From contig DASYER010000126.1 in NCBI GenBank assembly GCA_036498905.1, positions 60,194 to 124,193 of the forward strand: a stretch of DNA of 64,000 bases. Direction: 5' to 3'. Below are positions 17,257-25,303 of the stretch, piece by piece; the stretch's first letter is position 1; the number at the start of each line of letters is the position of its first letter. The notes beneath the pieces were generated by a model. It was given only the letters and a program-made list of their open reading frames with translations, was not told where the DNA came from and made no database searches. A program made the position numbers and the translations under genes. Source of the stretch: DAIDKA01 sp036498905. Lineage in GTDB: Bacteria; Pseudomonadota; Gammaproteobacteria; Steroidobacterales; Steroidobacteraceae.

Positions 17257-18555
17257 ATGGCCACGAATACGCCATCACCTAAGCATGAGCTGATTCGCAA
17301 CTGGCCGATTCTCGTCGTCGCCTTCGTCCTCGTCTTCCTCGCTTTCGGCATACCCACCTACTCGCTACCGTTCATGTACGGCCCGGCGATGAAGGAGTTC
17401 GGTTGGTCGAATGCCGAAGTCAACCTGCTGTCGACTGCGAAGTTCGTCATCGGTGCGGTCGCCGCGCTCGGCATGGGCATCCTCGTCGATCGAATCGGTG
17501 GCCGACTGGCGGTGCTGATCGGCACCGCCGCGGGCGGCGTTGCCATGGCGATGTTCCTGTTCGCCACCAATCTGCCCATGTACTACCTCGCCGGCGCGAT
17601 GCTGGGCTTCTCGGCGTCCTCGATCGTGGCCGCGATGAAGGTCATTATTTCGCGTCTTTGCACGATCCATCAGGGGGCTGCGATGGGCATTGTGCTCACC
17701 GCGACCAGTACAGGCGGCGTGGTGATGCCGTGGATCTGGGCACCTTTGCTGCAGGCGGGTTGGAACTGGCGCTCGATCATCGCCATGATGAGCATCGGCC
17801 CCTTCCTGATCGCCGTGCCGCTGTGGATGATTTTCATCACCATGAGCAAGAAACTCGGCCCCATCATCACTGCGCCAACGGTCATTCAGAACAAGCTCTC
17901 CACGTGGGAGCATTTCAAGCTGATCAGCAAGGACCGGAACTTCTGGCTGATTGCGATCGGCATTTTCCTCGTTTCCGCCGTTGACCAAGCCGTACAGCAG
18001 AACACGGTGCAGTTCCTGGCCCACAACAAGGGCATGAACATCAACAAGATCGCGTGGGCGGCAAGCCTCACCGCCGTCCTCGGGGTATGTGCCAAGATCG
18101 CCTCGGGCTGGATCTATGATCAGACCTCAATCCGCGGCATCCGCGTTTTCTATGTGCTGCTGGCCGTGTCGACCTGGTTGATCCTGCCGATAGCGGGACC
18201 CTTGACTTTGATGCTGTTCATCGTCACCCGTGGCATGGCCCACGGCGGCATGATCGTCGATGTGCCCATCCTGACGCGCCATTACTTCGGCCCTGAGCGC
18301 CTGGGTCTGACGATCGGCATCATGTCGGTAGCCGTCAATCTGGGCTTCGCGGCAGGCCCGCCCGTGCTGGGCTGGCTGGCTGACGTCAATCATGGCTCGT
18401 TTGTGACCGGCATGTGGATCTATGGCGCCGTAGCCGCGGTGGCGGTTCTGTCGATTGCGCGTGTCGTACCGCGTTTCTGGGTACCACCCGCGAAGCGTCG
18501 CGCACAGGAGGCTCTCGCGTCGGTCGCAGCCAACGCGGTGCCCCCGGCCGCCTGA
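17257..18555 (+). CDS. MFS transporter, probable organic/aromatic acid carrier
   Basis: This 432-residue protein has about twelve membrane helices in two halves. The cytoplasmic loop GMGILVDRIGGRLAVLIG carries the D-R-x-G-G-R signature of the major facilitator superfamily between helices 2 and 3, and a related motif (KIASGWIYDQTSIRG) occurs in the second half. AAAGGGGGGGAAT lies before the ATG. It is followed closely by two RraA-like genes on the same strand, so it probably imports the acid they help to process. The substrate is inferred from context only. Confidence 0.87.
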   Translation: MATNTPSPKHELIRNWPILVVAFVLVFLAFGIPTYSLPFMYGPAMKEFGWSNAEVNLLSTAKFVIGAVAALGMGILVDRIGGRLAVLIGTAAGGVAMAMFLFATNLPMYYLAGAMLGFSASSIVAAMKVIISRLCTIHQGAAMGIVLTATSTGGVVMPWIWAPLLQAGWNWRSIIAMMSIGPFLIAVPLWMIFITMSKKLGPIITAPTVIQNKLSTWEHFKLISKDRNFWLIAIGIFLVSAVDQAVQQNTVQFLAHNKGMNINKIAWAASLTAVLGVCAKIASGWIYDQTSIRGIRVFYVLLAVSTWLILPIAGPLTLMLFIVTRGMAHGGMIVDVPILTRHYFGPERLGLTIGIMSVAVNLGFAAGPPVLGWLADVNHGSFVTGMWIYGAVAAVAVLSIARVVPRFWVPPAKRRAQEALASVAANAVPPAA

Positions 18556-18587
18556 CGCGCACAGCCCCATCATTCACCGAGAGATTC

Positions 18588-19238
18588 ATGAGCGACGCCA
18601 ATCTCGAACGCGCAGCGAAACTTGATACCGCGACACTCAGCGACGCGCTGGACAAGCTCGGCATTGCCGGGCAGTGTCGTGGCATCAAGCCGCGCGACCA
18701 CTCCTTTCGGCTGACCGGACGTGCGTACACCATTCTTTATGGTCCGCTCGACGCCGCGAAGCCTGGAACGGTCGGAGACTACATCGACGATTTACCGCCT
18801 GGCACCGTGGTTGTGCTCGACAACGGCGGCCGCGAAGATGCCACCGTCTGGGGAGACATCCTGACCGCCGTCGCGCACAAGCGCGGACTGGCAGGCACGG
18901 TGATCGATGGGGCGAACCGCGACGTACACCTATGTCTATCGCTCGGCTATCCGATCTACAGCAGAAGTTATTCAATGCGCACCGGCAAGGACCGCGTGCA
19001 AGTGGACGCGGTGCAGGTGCCCGTCAACATTGGTGATGCGCGTGTACTGCCTGGCGATCTGCTGCGCGGCGACGCCGATGGCGTCGTCGTGATCCCACGC
19101 ACACGGGAGGCAGAGGTCCTCGAGATCGCCGAGCACATCGAGGCGTCCGAGCAGCGGATTCGAGATCTCGTGGAGTCGGGTCTTACCTTGCGCGAGGCGC
19201 GCGAGAAATTGCAGTACCACAAACTCCAGTCAAAATAG
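18588..19238 (+). CDS. RraA-family aldolase/decarboxylase-like protein with intact motif
   Basis: This 216-residue RraA-fold protein starts at the ATG at 18588, 33 bases after the MFS stop. The D-X20-R-D motif is intact (Asp in VWGDILTAV, then 20 residues, then RD in GANRDVHLC), so a metal-dependent aldolase or oxaloacetate-decarboxylase activity is plausible. Other matches are VLPGDLLRGDADGVVVIPR and the helical C-terminus. It is not the RNase E inhibitor: length and surroundings fit the catabolic branch. The next RraA gene begins on the base after its stop codon. Confidence 0.8.
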   Translation: MSDANLERAAKLDTATLSDALDKLGIAGQCRGIKPRDHSFRLTGRAYTILYGPLDAAKPGTVGDYIDDLPPGTVVVLDNGGREDATVWGDILTAVAHKRGLAGTVIDGANRDVHLCLSLGYPIYSRSYSMRTGKDRVQVDAVQVPVNIGDARVLPGDLLRGDADGVVVIPRTREAEVLEIAEHIEASEQRIRDLVESGLTLREAREKLQYHKLQSK

Positions 19239-19913
19239 ATGAAGACTTCCACTCTGCGCAGCGATTTGCGTGCTCGCCTGGCCCTGCTCGATAGCTGCGC
19301 CATCTCCGATGCTCTCGATTCACTCGGCCTGCCGCCTGCGGTCGTGGGTCTGGCGCCCCTTTCCGTGATCAAGCCGATTTTCGGACCGGTAATGACCGTG
19401 AAGCTGATCGCCGGCAAGCCGCAGCAAAGCCCGCGGCACCTGTGTACGGCGGCAATAGAATCCGCAGCGCACGGTGACGTGATCGTCATCGAGCATTCCT
19501 CAGGCGTGGAATGCGCAGGCTGGGGCGGCGTCCTCAGCGTCGGCGCGCAGGTCAACGGTGTTGAGGGTGTGGTCATCGATGGGCCGGCTCGCGATATAGA
19601 TGAGGCTCGCGCGCTGGGATTCCCCGTCTATGGTCGCAGTCCGATCTCGCGCACGGCGCGCGGCCGGGCCTACGAGATCGACTTCAACTGCGAGATACGG
19701 ATCGGCGAAGTTCGCGTGGTTCCCGGCGATGTCGTGTTTGCCGACGCGAGCGGAGTCGTCTTCCTGCCCGCCGCACAGATCGACGAGATCACGCGCCGGG
19801 CGGCAAGGATCGCCGAACGCGAACGGCTGATGGTCCAGGCGCTGCGCGCCGGCGACCGGATCACCGAAGTCGTCGGGCGCAACTATGAGGAAATGCTGAC
19901 GAAGCTCGACTGA
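19239..19913 (+). CDS. RraA-family protein lacking the motif aspartate
   Basis: This 224-residue RraA-fold protein begins immediately after the stop of the previous RraA gene (TAG then ATG), implying coupled translation. Alignment by eye puts WGGVLSVG here opposite WGDILTAV there, so the Asp of the D-X20-R-D motif is Gly; the distal RD is kept in GPARDIDEA. The rest of the fold looks normal: VVPGDVVFADASGVVFLP and a charged C-terminal helix. It may be catalytically impaired and work as a partner subunit of the previous protein, or use a different acid. That is inference. Confidence 0.78.
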   Translation: MKTSTLRSDLRARLALLDSCAISDALDSLGLPPAVVGLAPLSVIKPIFGPVMTVKLIAGKPQQSPRHLCTAAIESAAHGDVIVIEHSSGVECAGWGGVLSVGAQVNGVEGVVIDGPARDIDEARALGFPVYGRSPISRTARGRAYEIDFNCEIRIGEVRVVPGDVVFADASGVVFLPAAQIDEITRRAARIAERERLMVQALRAGDRITEVVGRNYEEMLTKLD

Positions 19914-19917
19914 GCTG

Positions 19918-20934
19918 TCAGGTCCAGGTGATGAAACCCTGGGCAGTCCCGGTGCCGCCTTCGCTGCGATAGCACGGGACATAGTCGATCAGCGCGCCGT
20001 GCAGATCCGTCGCCTGGAAAAGACAGCCCGAAGCTGAAATCCAGTTCAACAGCTCCGATGTGCCATCCACCATGTAGGCCGGATCGATCGAGCGCATGAA
20101 CACTTCGTCGCGTCTCTCAATGGCCGCGATCAGATTGCGGTCGAACTCTTCGTTGATCACGAAATGCGTCATACCGCCCGAGCCGAAGATCGCGACCCTA
20201 AGGTCCTTGTCCCACTCATTCACGACACGGTGAACAAGCTTGCCCAGCTCGAAGCAGCGCCACGGACGCGGCTGGTTCGGCGGAAAGAACGTGTTCGTGA
20301 TGATCGGCAGCGTCGGTACGACATGCTCCCGCATTACACGGCGCAGCAAGAACGCAAACGCGTGCGGCGTACCATCGTGATGATGCTCGGGAGCAAGCTC
20401 CGGCCAGGAATCTGATGCCGCAAAGTCCCAACCCGAATCCAGTCCCGCCGAGATGAGCTTGCGCGCAAGCTCCGGCATACCCGGGTACTCGACCCGCTGC
20501 TCCGGTCGATTCGCCCATTCGGATTCGCGGATCCCCGGGGCCAGGTGGGCAAGGCGCTGCTCGGAAAGCGGGCCATTCCAAAAGGTGTCGCCGTGGTAGA
20601 CGGTGAAACATGGTTGCAGCGACGGCAATACGAGCTCGCGCTGGTCATTACCAAAGATCACACAGCAGTCAGGCTTGGCCTTGGCCCAAACCCGCGCAAG
20701 CTCATCGATCGCAGCCTGGTTGGCCGCGTGCTTCGCCTGGCGCCTCTCCAGTGTTATCTGCTCCGCGAGGCCTTCGCCACGGCGCAGCTGAACGAGCTCA
20801 TCGAATGAGTAGGTCTTGCCCTTGTACGCGTGCCGGCGTTTGCGATCGGCAGGCAGGCGCAGCATCCATTGCTCGGGGGTCGTGTTGAGCTGCGGACCGT
20901 GCGTCGTCCAGACACCGAGAACTATTTTTGCCAT
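19918..20934 (-). CDS. Class III extradiol ring-cleavage dioxygenase (LigB superfamily)
   Basis: The start at 20934, preceded by GGAATCTC, gives 338 residues. LigB-fold features are the N-terminal GVWTTHGPQL with a probable iron-ligand His, a His-rich loop HHHDGTPHAFAF, and the conserved segment VAIFGSGGMTHFVINEEFDR, matching the GTGGMSH...NKEFD region of protocatechuate 4,5-dioxygenase beta chains. It should open a catecholic ring with non-haem Fe(II) and O2. It is shorter than two-domain gallate dioxygenases and has no separate LigA gene beside it. It lies 100 bases downstream of the DUF6152 gene on the same strand and may be the distal gene of that operon. Confidence 0.78.
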   Translation of the reverse strand: MAKIVLGVWTTHGPQLNTTPEQWMLRLPADRKRRHAYKGKTYSFDELVQLRRGEGLAEQITLERRQAKHAANQAAIDELARVWAKAKPDCCVIFGNDQRELVLPSLQPCFTVYHGDTFWNGPLSEQRLAHLAPGIRESEWANRPEQRVEYPGMPELARKLISAGLDSGWDFAASDSWPELAPEHHHDGTPHAFAFLLRRVMREHVVPTLPIITNTFFPPNQPRPWRCFELGKLVHRVVNEWDKDLRVAIFGSGGMTHFVINEEFDRNLIAAIERRDEVFMRSIDPAYMVDGTSELLNWISASGCLFQATDLHGALIDYVPCYRSEGGTGTAQGFITWT

Positions 20935-21034
20935 GAGATTCCACTTTGATGTGGCCGGGATCTTAGCAGTCTCTCGGCTACAGAACCCCGGACATGGAAA
21001 TCGGCGCGAGACAAATGTCTCGCGCCAAAGGTTC

Positions 21035-21415
21035 TCAGGCGGGCCGGCCGGCGACACCGACTGGCTTGCCGTCGACAGAGACGTGCATGAGACTGCCGCC
21101 CTTGTCGCCGTTCTTCAGCGGGTGAATGACCAACTCCACTTGATCGCCCGGCTTGAGCGAGCTGCGCTTCCAGCCCTGTTTTGACAGGCCGTTGGGGCTG
21201 CCGCCCTCGATCGACCATTCTTGATCCTTGCCGCTCGAGTCCTTCACCAGAACCTGCACCCAGATGTGCGGGTTGGTCCACTGCACCTCTTTGATGACCC
21301 CGACCAGCTTCGTTTGCTTACCCTGGTCGAACATTGCAAACGAGTGGTGCGCGACCGCTGTCCCGGAGACCGAGGCCACGAGGCCGGCGGCAACGATGGC
21401 TATTTGTAACTTCAT
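21035..21415 (-). CDS. DUF6152-like small secreted protein (copy 1)
   Basis: This 126-residue protein has a signal peptide (KLQIAIVAAGLVASVSGTAVA) followed by HHSFAMFDQGKQTKLVG and KEVQWTNPHIWVQVLV, hallmarks of DUF6152: mature N-terminal HHS and a W/F-TNPH motif in a small beta barrel. The His pair at the mature N-terminus could bind metal, but no function is established. It lies 16 bases below the DUF1552 gene in the ankyrin-headed operon. A second copy lies at 29399-29803. Confidence 0.8.
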   Translation of the reverse strand: MKLQIAIVAAGLVASVSGTAVAHHSFAMFDQGKQTKLVGVIKEVQWTNPHIWVQVLVKDSSGKDQEWSIEGGSPNGLSKQGWKRSSLKPGDQVELVIHPLKNGDKGGSLMHVSVDGKPVGVAGRPA

Positions 21416-21431
21416 TTATTCCCTTCCTGAG

Positions 21432-22784
21432 TTATATATCGAGCCGTCCGGTGCTGTCACCGAAGCGGTCGGCCTTAATGTCGAACTTGTCCAGGATGCT
21501 CAGCAACAGGTTGCCTGTCGGCACCGTGCGGCTCGCGACGGCGATATGCCGGTCGCCCTTCATCTTGCCGGAGGCACCCCCGACCAGGACGGCGGGGACG
21601 TCATAGTGCAGGTGCTGGTTGGAGTCGCCCATGTTCGATCCATAGAGGATCAGCGAGCGATCCAGCAGCGTGCCGTCGCCTTCCTTGATATCGTTCAGCT
21701 TCTTGACGAGGTACGCGAGCATCTGCACGTGATAGCGGTTCAATTTCGCGTACTCGGCGATGCGGCTCGGATCCTCGGCGTGATGAGAGCCGCCATGGAA
21801 GCTGATGTTGGTACCGCTTTCCGGATAGACGCGGCCGGTGAGGTCGCGGGCGAAGAGCATGGTCGCCACGCGCGTGATGTCGCCCTGAAAGGCGAGCGCC
21901 AGCAACTCGGACTGAATCTGGATGTGCTCGTGGAATGACTCGGGGACGCCGTAGGGGACGGCCACGCTCGGCACCTCCGAAGACGCCTTGGCCGCGATAC
22001 CCAGGCGACGCTCGATCTCGCGCACATCGTCCGAGTACTGTTCCAGACGCACGCGGTCGCTGTGCGAAACCTCCGGCAGCAGCTCTTTGAGACTGTCGTT
22101 GACGGAATCGAGGACGCTGGCCTGACGCTCACGACGCGCCTTGCGCAGCTCCGGCGAGCTGCCGTCGCCGAACATGCGCTCAAAAATTGTCTGCGGATTG
22201 ATCTCCATGGGCAGTGGCCGGTCCGGCGCCTGCCAGGTGATGGTGTTCGTGTAGACGCAGCTATAGCCTTCACCACAGCTCGAGGAATTCGCGCCCGGAT
22301 CCTCCAGACCGATCTGCAGCGAGGGCAGCAGGGTCTCGGTGCCGATCTTCTGCGCAATGATCTGGTCGACGCTGGTGCCGACATAGATGTCCGCGCCGGA
22401 AGTCTTCTTCGGCTTTTCGGCAGTGAGGTAGGCGGCGGCAACGAAGTGATCGGCGCCCGTCACGCCCGGCGGGTTCTCCGACGACTGGGCCCACATGCCG
22501 CTGGTGATGATCGTCTGCTTGCGGAAGGGCTCAAGCGGCGTGTACATGAATGGGAACTTGAAGCCGGCCTGCGTGCTCTCCGGCACCCAGTATCCCGGCG
22601 CCGCCCCGTGGGGCACGAACGCGCCGACAAAGCGCGTCGGCAACACCTTCGCTTCGGCCGCATGTGCTCCGCGCGCGGGCAGCATCGATTCGAGGAAAGG
22701 CAACGCGATCGTCACACCCATTCCGCGCAGGAAAGTTCGGCGCGGCATCTTTCGATTCGTCAGGAAATACATAGCCTCACTCAT
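21432..22784 (-). CDS. DUF1552 family protein, Tat-type signal
   Basis: This 450-residue protein carries a twin-arginine-like leader (KMPRRTFLRGMGVTIALPFLE), so it is probably exported folded. The body matches DUF1552: RFVGAFVPHGAAPGYWVPES near the start, SLQIGLEDPGANSSSCGEGYSC in the middle and ILYGSNMGDSNQHLHYDVP near the end. The family is often found beside DUF1592/DUF1588 haem proteins, as here, and resembles alkaline-phosphatase/sulfatase-fold proteins at a distance. Its enzymatic role is unknown. The start overlaps the stop of the upstream haem-protein gene by 4 bases. Confidence 0.85.
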   Translation of the reverse strand: MSEAMYFLTNRKMPRRTFLRGMGVTIALPFLESMLPARGAHAAEAKVLPTRFVGAFVPHGAAPGYWVPESTQAGFKFPFMYTPLEPFRKQTIITSGMWAQSSENPPGVTGADHFVAAAYLTAEKPKKTSGADIYVGTSVDQIIAQKIGTETLLPSLQIGLEDPGANSSSCGEGYSCVYTNTITWQAPDRPLPMEINPQTIFERMFGDGSSPELRKARRERQASVLDSVNDSLKELLPEVSHSDRVRLEQYSDDVREIERRLGIAAKASSEVPSVAVPYGVPESFHEHIQIQSELLALAFQGDITRVATMLFARDLTGRVYPESGTNISFHGGSHHAEDPSRIAEYAKLNRYHVQMLAYLVKKLNDIKEGDGTLLDRSLILYGSNMGDSNQHLHYDVPAVLVGGASGKMKGDRHIAVASRTVPTGNLLLSILDKFDIKADRFGDSTGRLDI

Positions 22785-25303
22785 CCTCTCGGCGGCTGTT
22801 GAACCGCCGTTGTTGTGGAGGCAGTGCCGGACTTAGCAGGCCCGTTCATGCCTTTGCTCTTGTCGCCGCTGCCGCTGTCGGGACCGGCCGACGCCACGTT
22901 CATCTGAAATATGTCACTCGTCGCGATCGCCTCGATGATCGACTTCAGCCTGTAGTTGTCGCGTGCCGAGGTATGCACGATGTTGCGAACGGTCGGCATA
23001 TCGTCGTACTCCACGCCGCGTCCGAGCGCGTAAGTGAGCAGATTCGCCGCCACGTTCTGCACATACTGATCCTTGTACTTCAGGACGAAGTTGCGCACAC
23101 CCGCAGGTCCGTCAACCGGCGACCCGTCGTACATCACGTCCTTCGCATCGATCGGCTGACCGCTCTGATCGACGGTGCGGGCATGGCCCACGGCGTCGAA
23201 CGGCTCGAGCGCGAACCCGATGGGATCCATCATCTTGTGACAGGCCGCGCAGGTCGGATTGGCGCGGTGGGCAGACAGCGTTTCGCGCATCGTCGGCACC
23301 TTGCCGTTGCCGGCCGCGTCCGTCGTCTGCGCATTGAGCGCAGGCACATTGGCCGGCGGATCCGGCACCGGCGTGCCGAGCAGGGTGCGCAATACCCACT
23401 GGCCGCGAATCACAGGCGATGTGCGCCCGGGCTGCGACGACACCGTCAATATGGCACCCTTGCCGAGGATTCCCTCACGCGCGGTCATGGCGCCTTCGAG
23501 CTTCACACGTCGGAACTCGCTGCCGCGAATGCCGCTCATGCCGTAGTGCTTGGCGAGGCGTTCATTGACGAACGTGTAGTCCCCGGTGAGCAGGTCGACG
23601 ACGCTGCGATCTTCAGTCAGCAGGCTGGTGAAGAACAGCTGCGCCTCCTCGCGGAAGGCCTCGCGCAGGTTGTCATCGAAGTCCGGAAATTGATCCACGA
23701 CCGGGTCATGGCCCTGCAGGCTGCGCAGTCCGAGCCACTGCGAGGCAAAATTTCTGGTGAGCGCCTGCGCGCGCGGATCGCTCAGCATGCGGTTAACCTG
23801 CTTTCTCAGCACGCCCGCCTTCGTCAGCTGCTTCGACTCCGCAAGCTGCAGCAGCGTGTCGTCCGGGATGCTGCTCCAGAGGAAGAACGAAAGCCGCGAA
23901 GCCAGATCCAGATCGCTCACATGATAGGCGGCGCCCGGGGCAACGCCGTCGGGCGCACGTTCGACGCGGAAGAGAAACTTCGGATCGACGAGTACGCGCT
24001 GCACCACAGCTTGGATGCCATCATCGAAGGAACCACTGCGGTGGCCGAGTGCGTAGAATTTCATCAGCACGTCAATGTTCTGCGGCGTCGCGTAACCGCG
24101 GTACGCGCGATGCGCCAGCGTCGTCGTGATCTGACGCGCGCAGCGCTCTTCATCACCGGCATTCGTCGGGTGGCACACGAAGATGCGTTCGCGGCTGGGC
24201 GAATCCGTCGCGCTCTTGGCCTGCGTAGGCCCATCGATGCGGACGCTGCCGACGTGCGGGTAGAAGGTAAAGCCCGGCAGACCTCCGGTTTCGATCGTGC
24301 TGCGATCGAAGGCGTGGTTCATGTCCAGGCCCGGCGCGAAGTTGCTGGCCAGGAACGTGACGCCGATCTTGTGGGGACCGGACGTGACGGGCAGCTTGAT
24401 GTCGATGTTCTTCAGCTGGCCGCCGGCGTCTTCGTCATTTGTGACGGAGAAGGGGCGACCCACGCCAAGCGCCTTGTCCCAGTCGATCTTGGCGACGCGC
24501 TTGTCGTCCAGGTACACCAGCAGCTGTTCGCCCTTGATCTCGCCGAATGGGCGATCGTTGCCCATGTTGCCGAGCGTCATGGCAACTACCTTGAAGTTGT
24601 AGTTGCCGTCCGATGGGAAGGTATGATCGATCTGGATGCCCCCCCGAGTAGCGAAGGGCAAGCCCTCGATGTGATAGTTCTGTGTCGTATCCTGGGGAAT
24701 GCGGTACGTCACCTGCGTCGGTGATGCCGCTTCGCCAACCGCGACGTTGCTCACACGAGTGGCAGCCGAAAGATACGCGTCGAGCAGAACGGAGGAAAGC
24801 GTCAGCGCACCGGCCTGGTTATCGAACCCGCGGCTCGAATCATCGGCCGGCAGGAACTTCGAAGTATCGATATCAAGGTCGAGCAGGTCACGCACCGCGT
24901 TCGCGTATTCGGCGCGATTCAGACGATGCAGCTTCGGAACGGAGAGATTGGCCTTCTCGTGCGCGTCGATCGTCGTCTCGAGGGTGTGGATCAGATCGTG
25001 GACCGCCGCCGGATCGGGCCGAGGCTTGCCGGCCGGCGGCATCATGCCGACGCGCAGCTTCCTCAGCATTTTTTCGGTGACTTGCGGATCATCCTGCGGG
25101 GTGGCGGGATTGAAGACCTCGAAGTCCAGGCCGCCCGCGTAATCCGTGTAGTTGTGGCAGACGATGCAGTATTTGTTGAGCAGCTGAATCTGTGCTGTTC
25201 CAGCCGCCTTGTCGCCTCCCGCCGCAGCGATGAGGGGCATCAGGAGCGCGCAGCCGCCTACGGCGGTGATCAATGACCGGTTACTCATTCTTTTCGAGTT
25301 CAT
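22781..25303 (-). CDS. DUF1592/DUF1588-type exported two-haem protein
   Basis: The ATG at 25303 overlaps the ankyrin gene stop (ATGA) and opens a signal peptide (RSLITAVGGCALLMPLIAAAGG), giving 840 residues; the frame upstream of it overlaps ankyrin coding sequence and was rejected. Two CxxCH haem-c motifs are visible: CIVCH early (followed by YAGGLDFEVFNP) and CAACH late (NPTCAACHKMMDPIGFALE). Segments RLNRAEYANAVRDLLDLD, LASRLSFFLWSSIPDD and LLTGDYTFVNERLAKHYG match the DUF1587-1592-1588-1585 architecture. It should be a periplasmic or outer-surface electron-transfer protein. Partner and substrate are unknown. Confidence 0.85.
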   Translation of the reverse strand: MNSKRMSNRSLITAVGGCALLMPLIAAAGGDKAAGTAQIQLLNKYCIVCHNYTDYAGGLDFEVFNPATPQDDPQVTEKMLRKLRVGMMPPAGKPRPDPAAVHDLIHTLETTIDAHEKANLSVPKLHRLNRAEYANAVRDLLDLDIDTSKFLPADDSSRGFDNQAGALTLSSVLLDAYLSAATRVSNVAVGEAASPTQVTYRIPQDTTQNYHIEGLPFATRGGIQIDHTFPSDGNYNFKVVAMTLGNMGNDRPFGEIKGEQLLVYLDDKRVAKIDWDKALGVGRPFSVTNDEDAGGQLKNIDIKLPVTSGPHKIGVTFLASNFAPGLDMNHAFDRSTIETGGLPGFTFYPHVGSVRIDGPTQAKSATDSPSRERIFVCHPTNAGDEERCARQITTTLAHRAYRGYATPQNIDVLMKFYALGHRSGSFDDGIQAVVQRVLVDPKFLFRVERAPDGVAPGAAYHVSDLDLASRLSFFLWSSIPDDTLLQLAESKQLTKAGVLRKQVNRMLSDPRAQALTRNFASQWLGLRSLQGHDPVVDQFPDFDDNLREAFREEAQLFFTSLLTEDRSVVDLLTGDYTFVNERLAKHYGMSGIRGSEFRRVKLEGAMTAREGILGKGAILTVSSQPGRTSPVIRGQWVLRTLLGTPVPDPPANVPALNAQTTDAAGNGKVPTMRETLSAHRANPTCAACHKMMDPIGFALEPFDAVGHARTVDQSGQPIDAKDVMYDGSPVDGPAGVRNFVLKYKDQYVQNVAANLLTYALGRGVEYDDMPTVRNIVHTSARDNYRLKSIIEAIATSDIFQMNVASAGPDSGSGDKSKGMNGPAKSGTASTTTAVQQPPRG

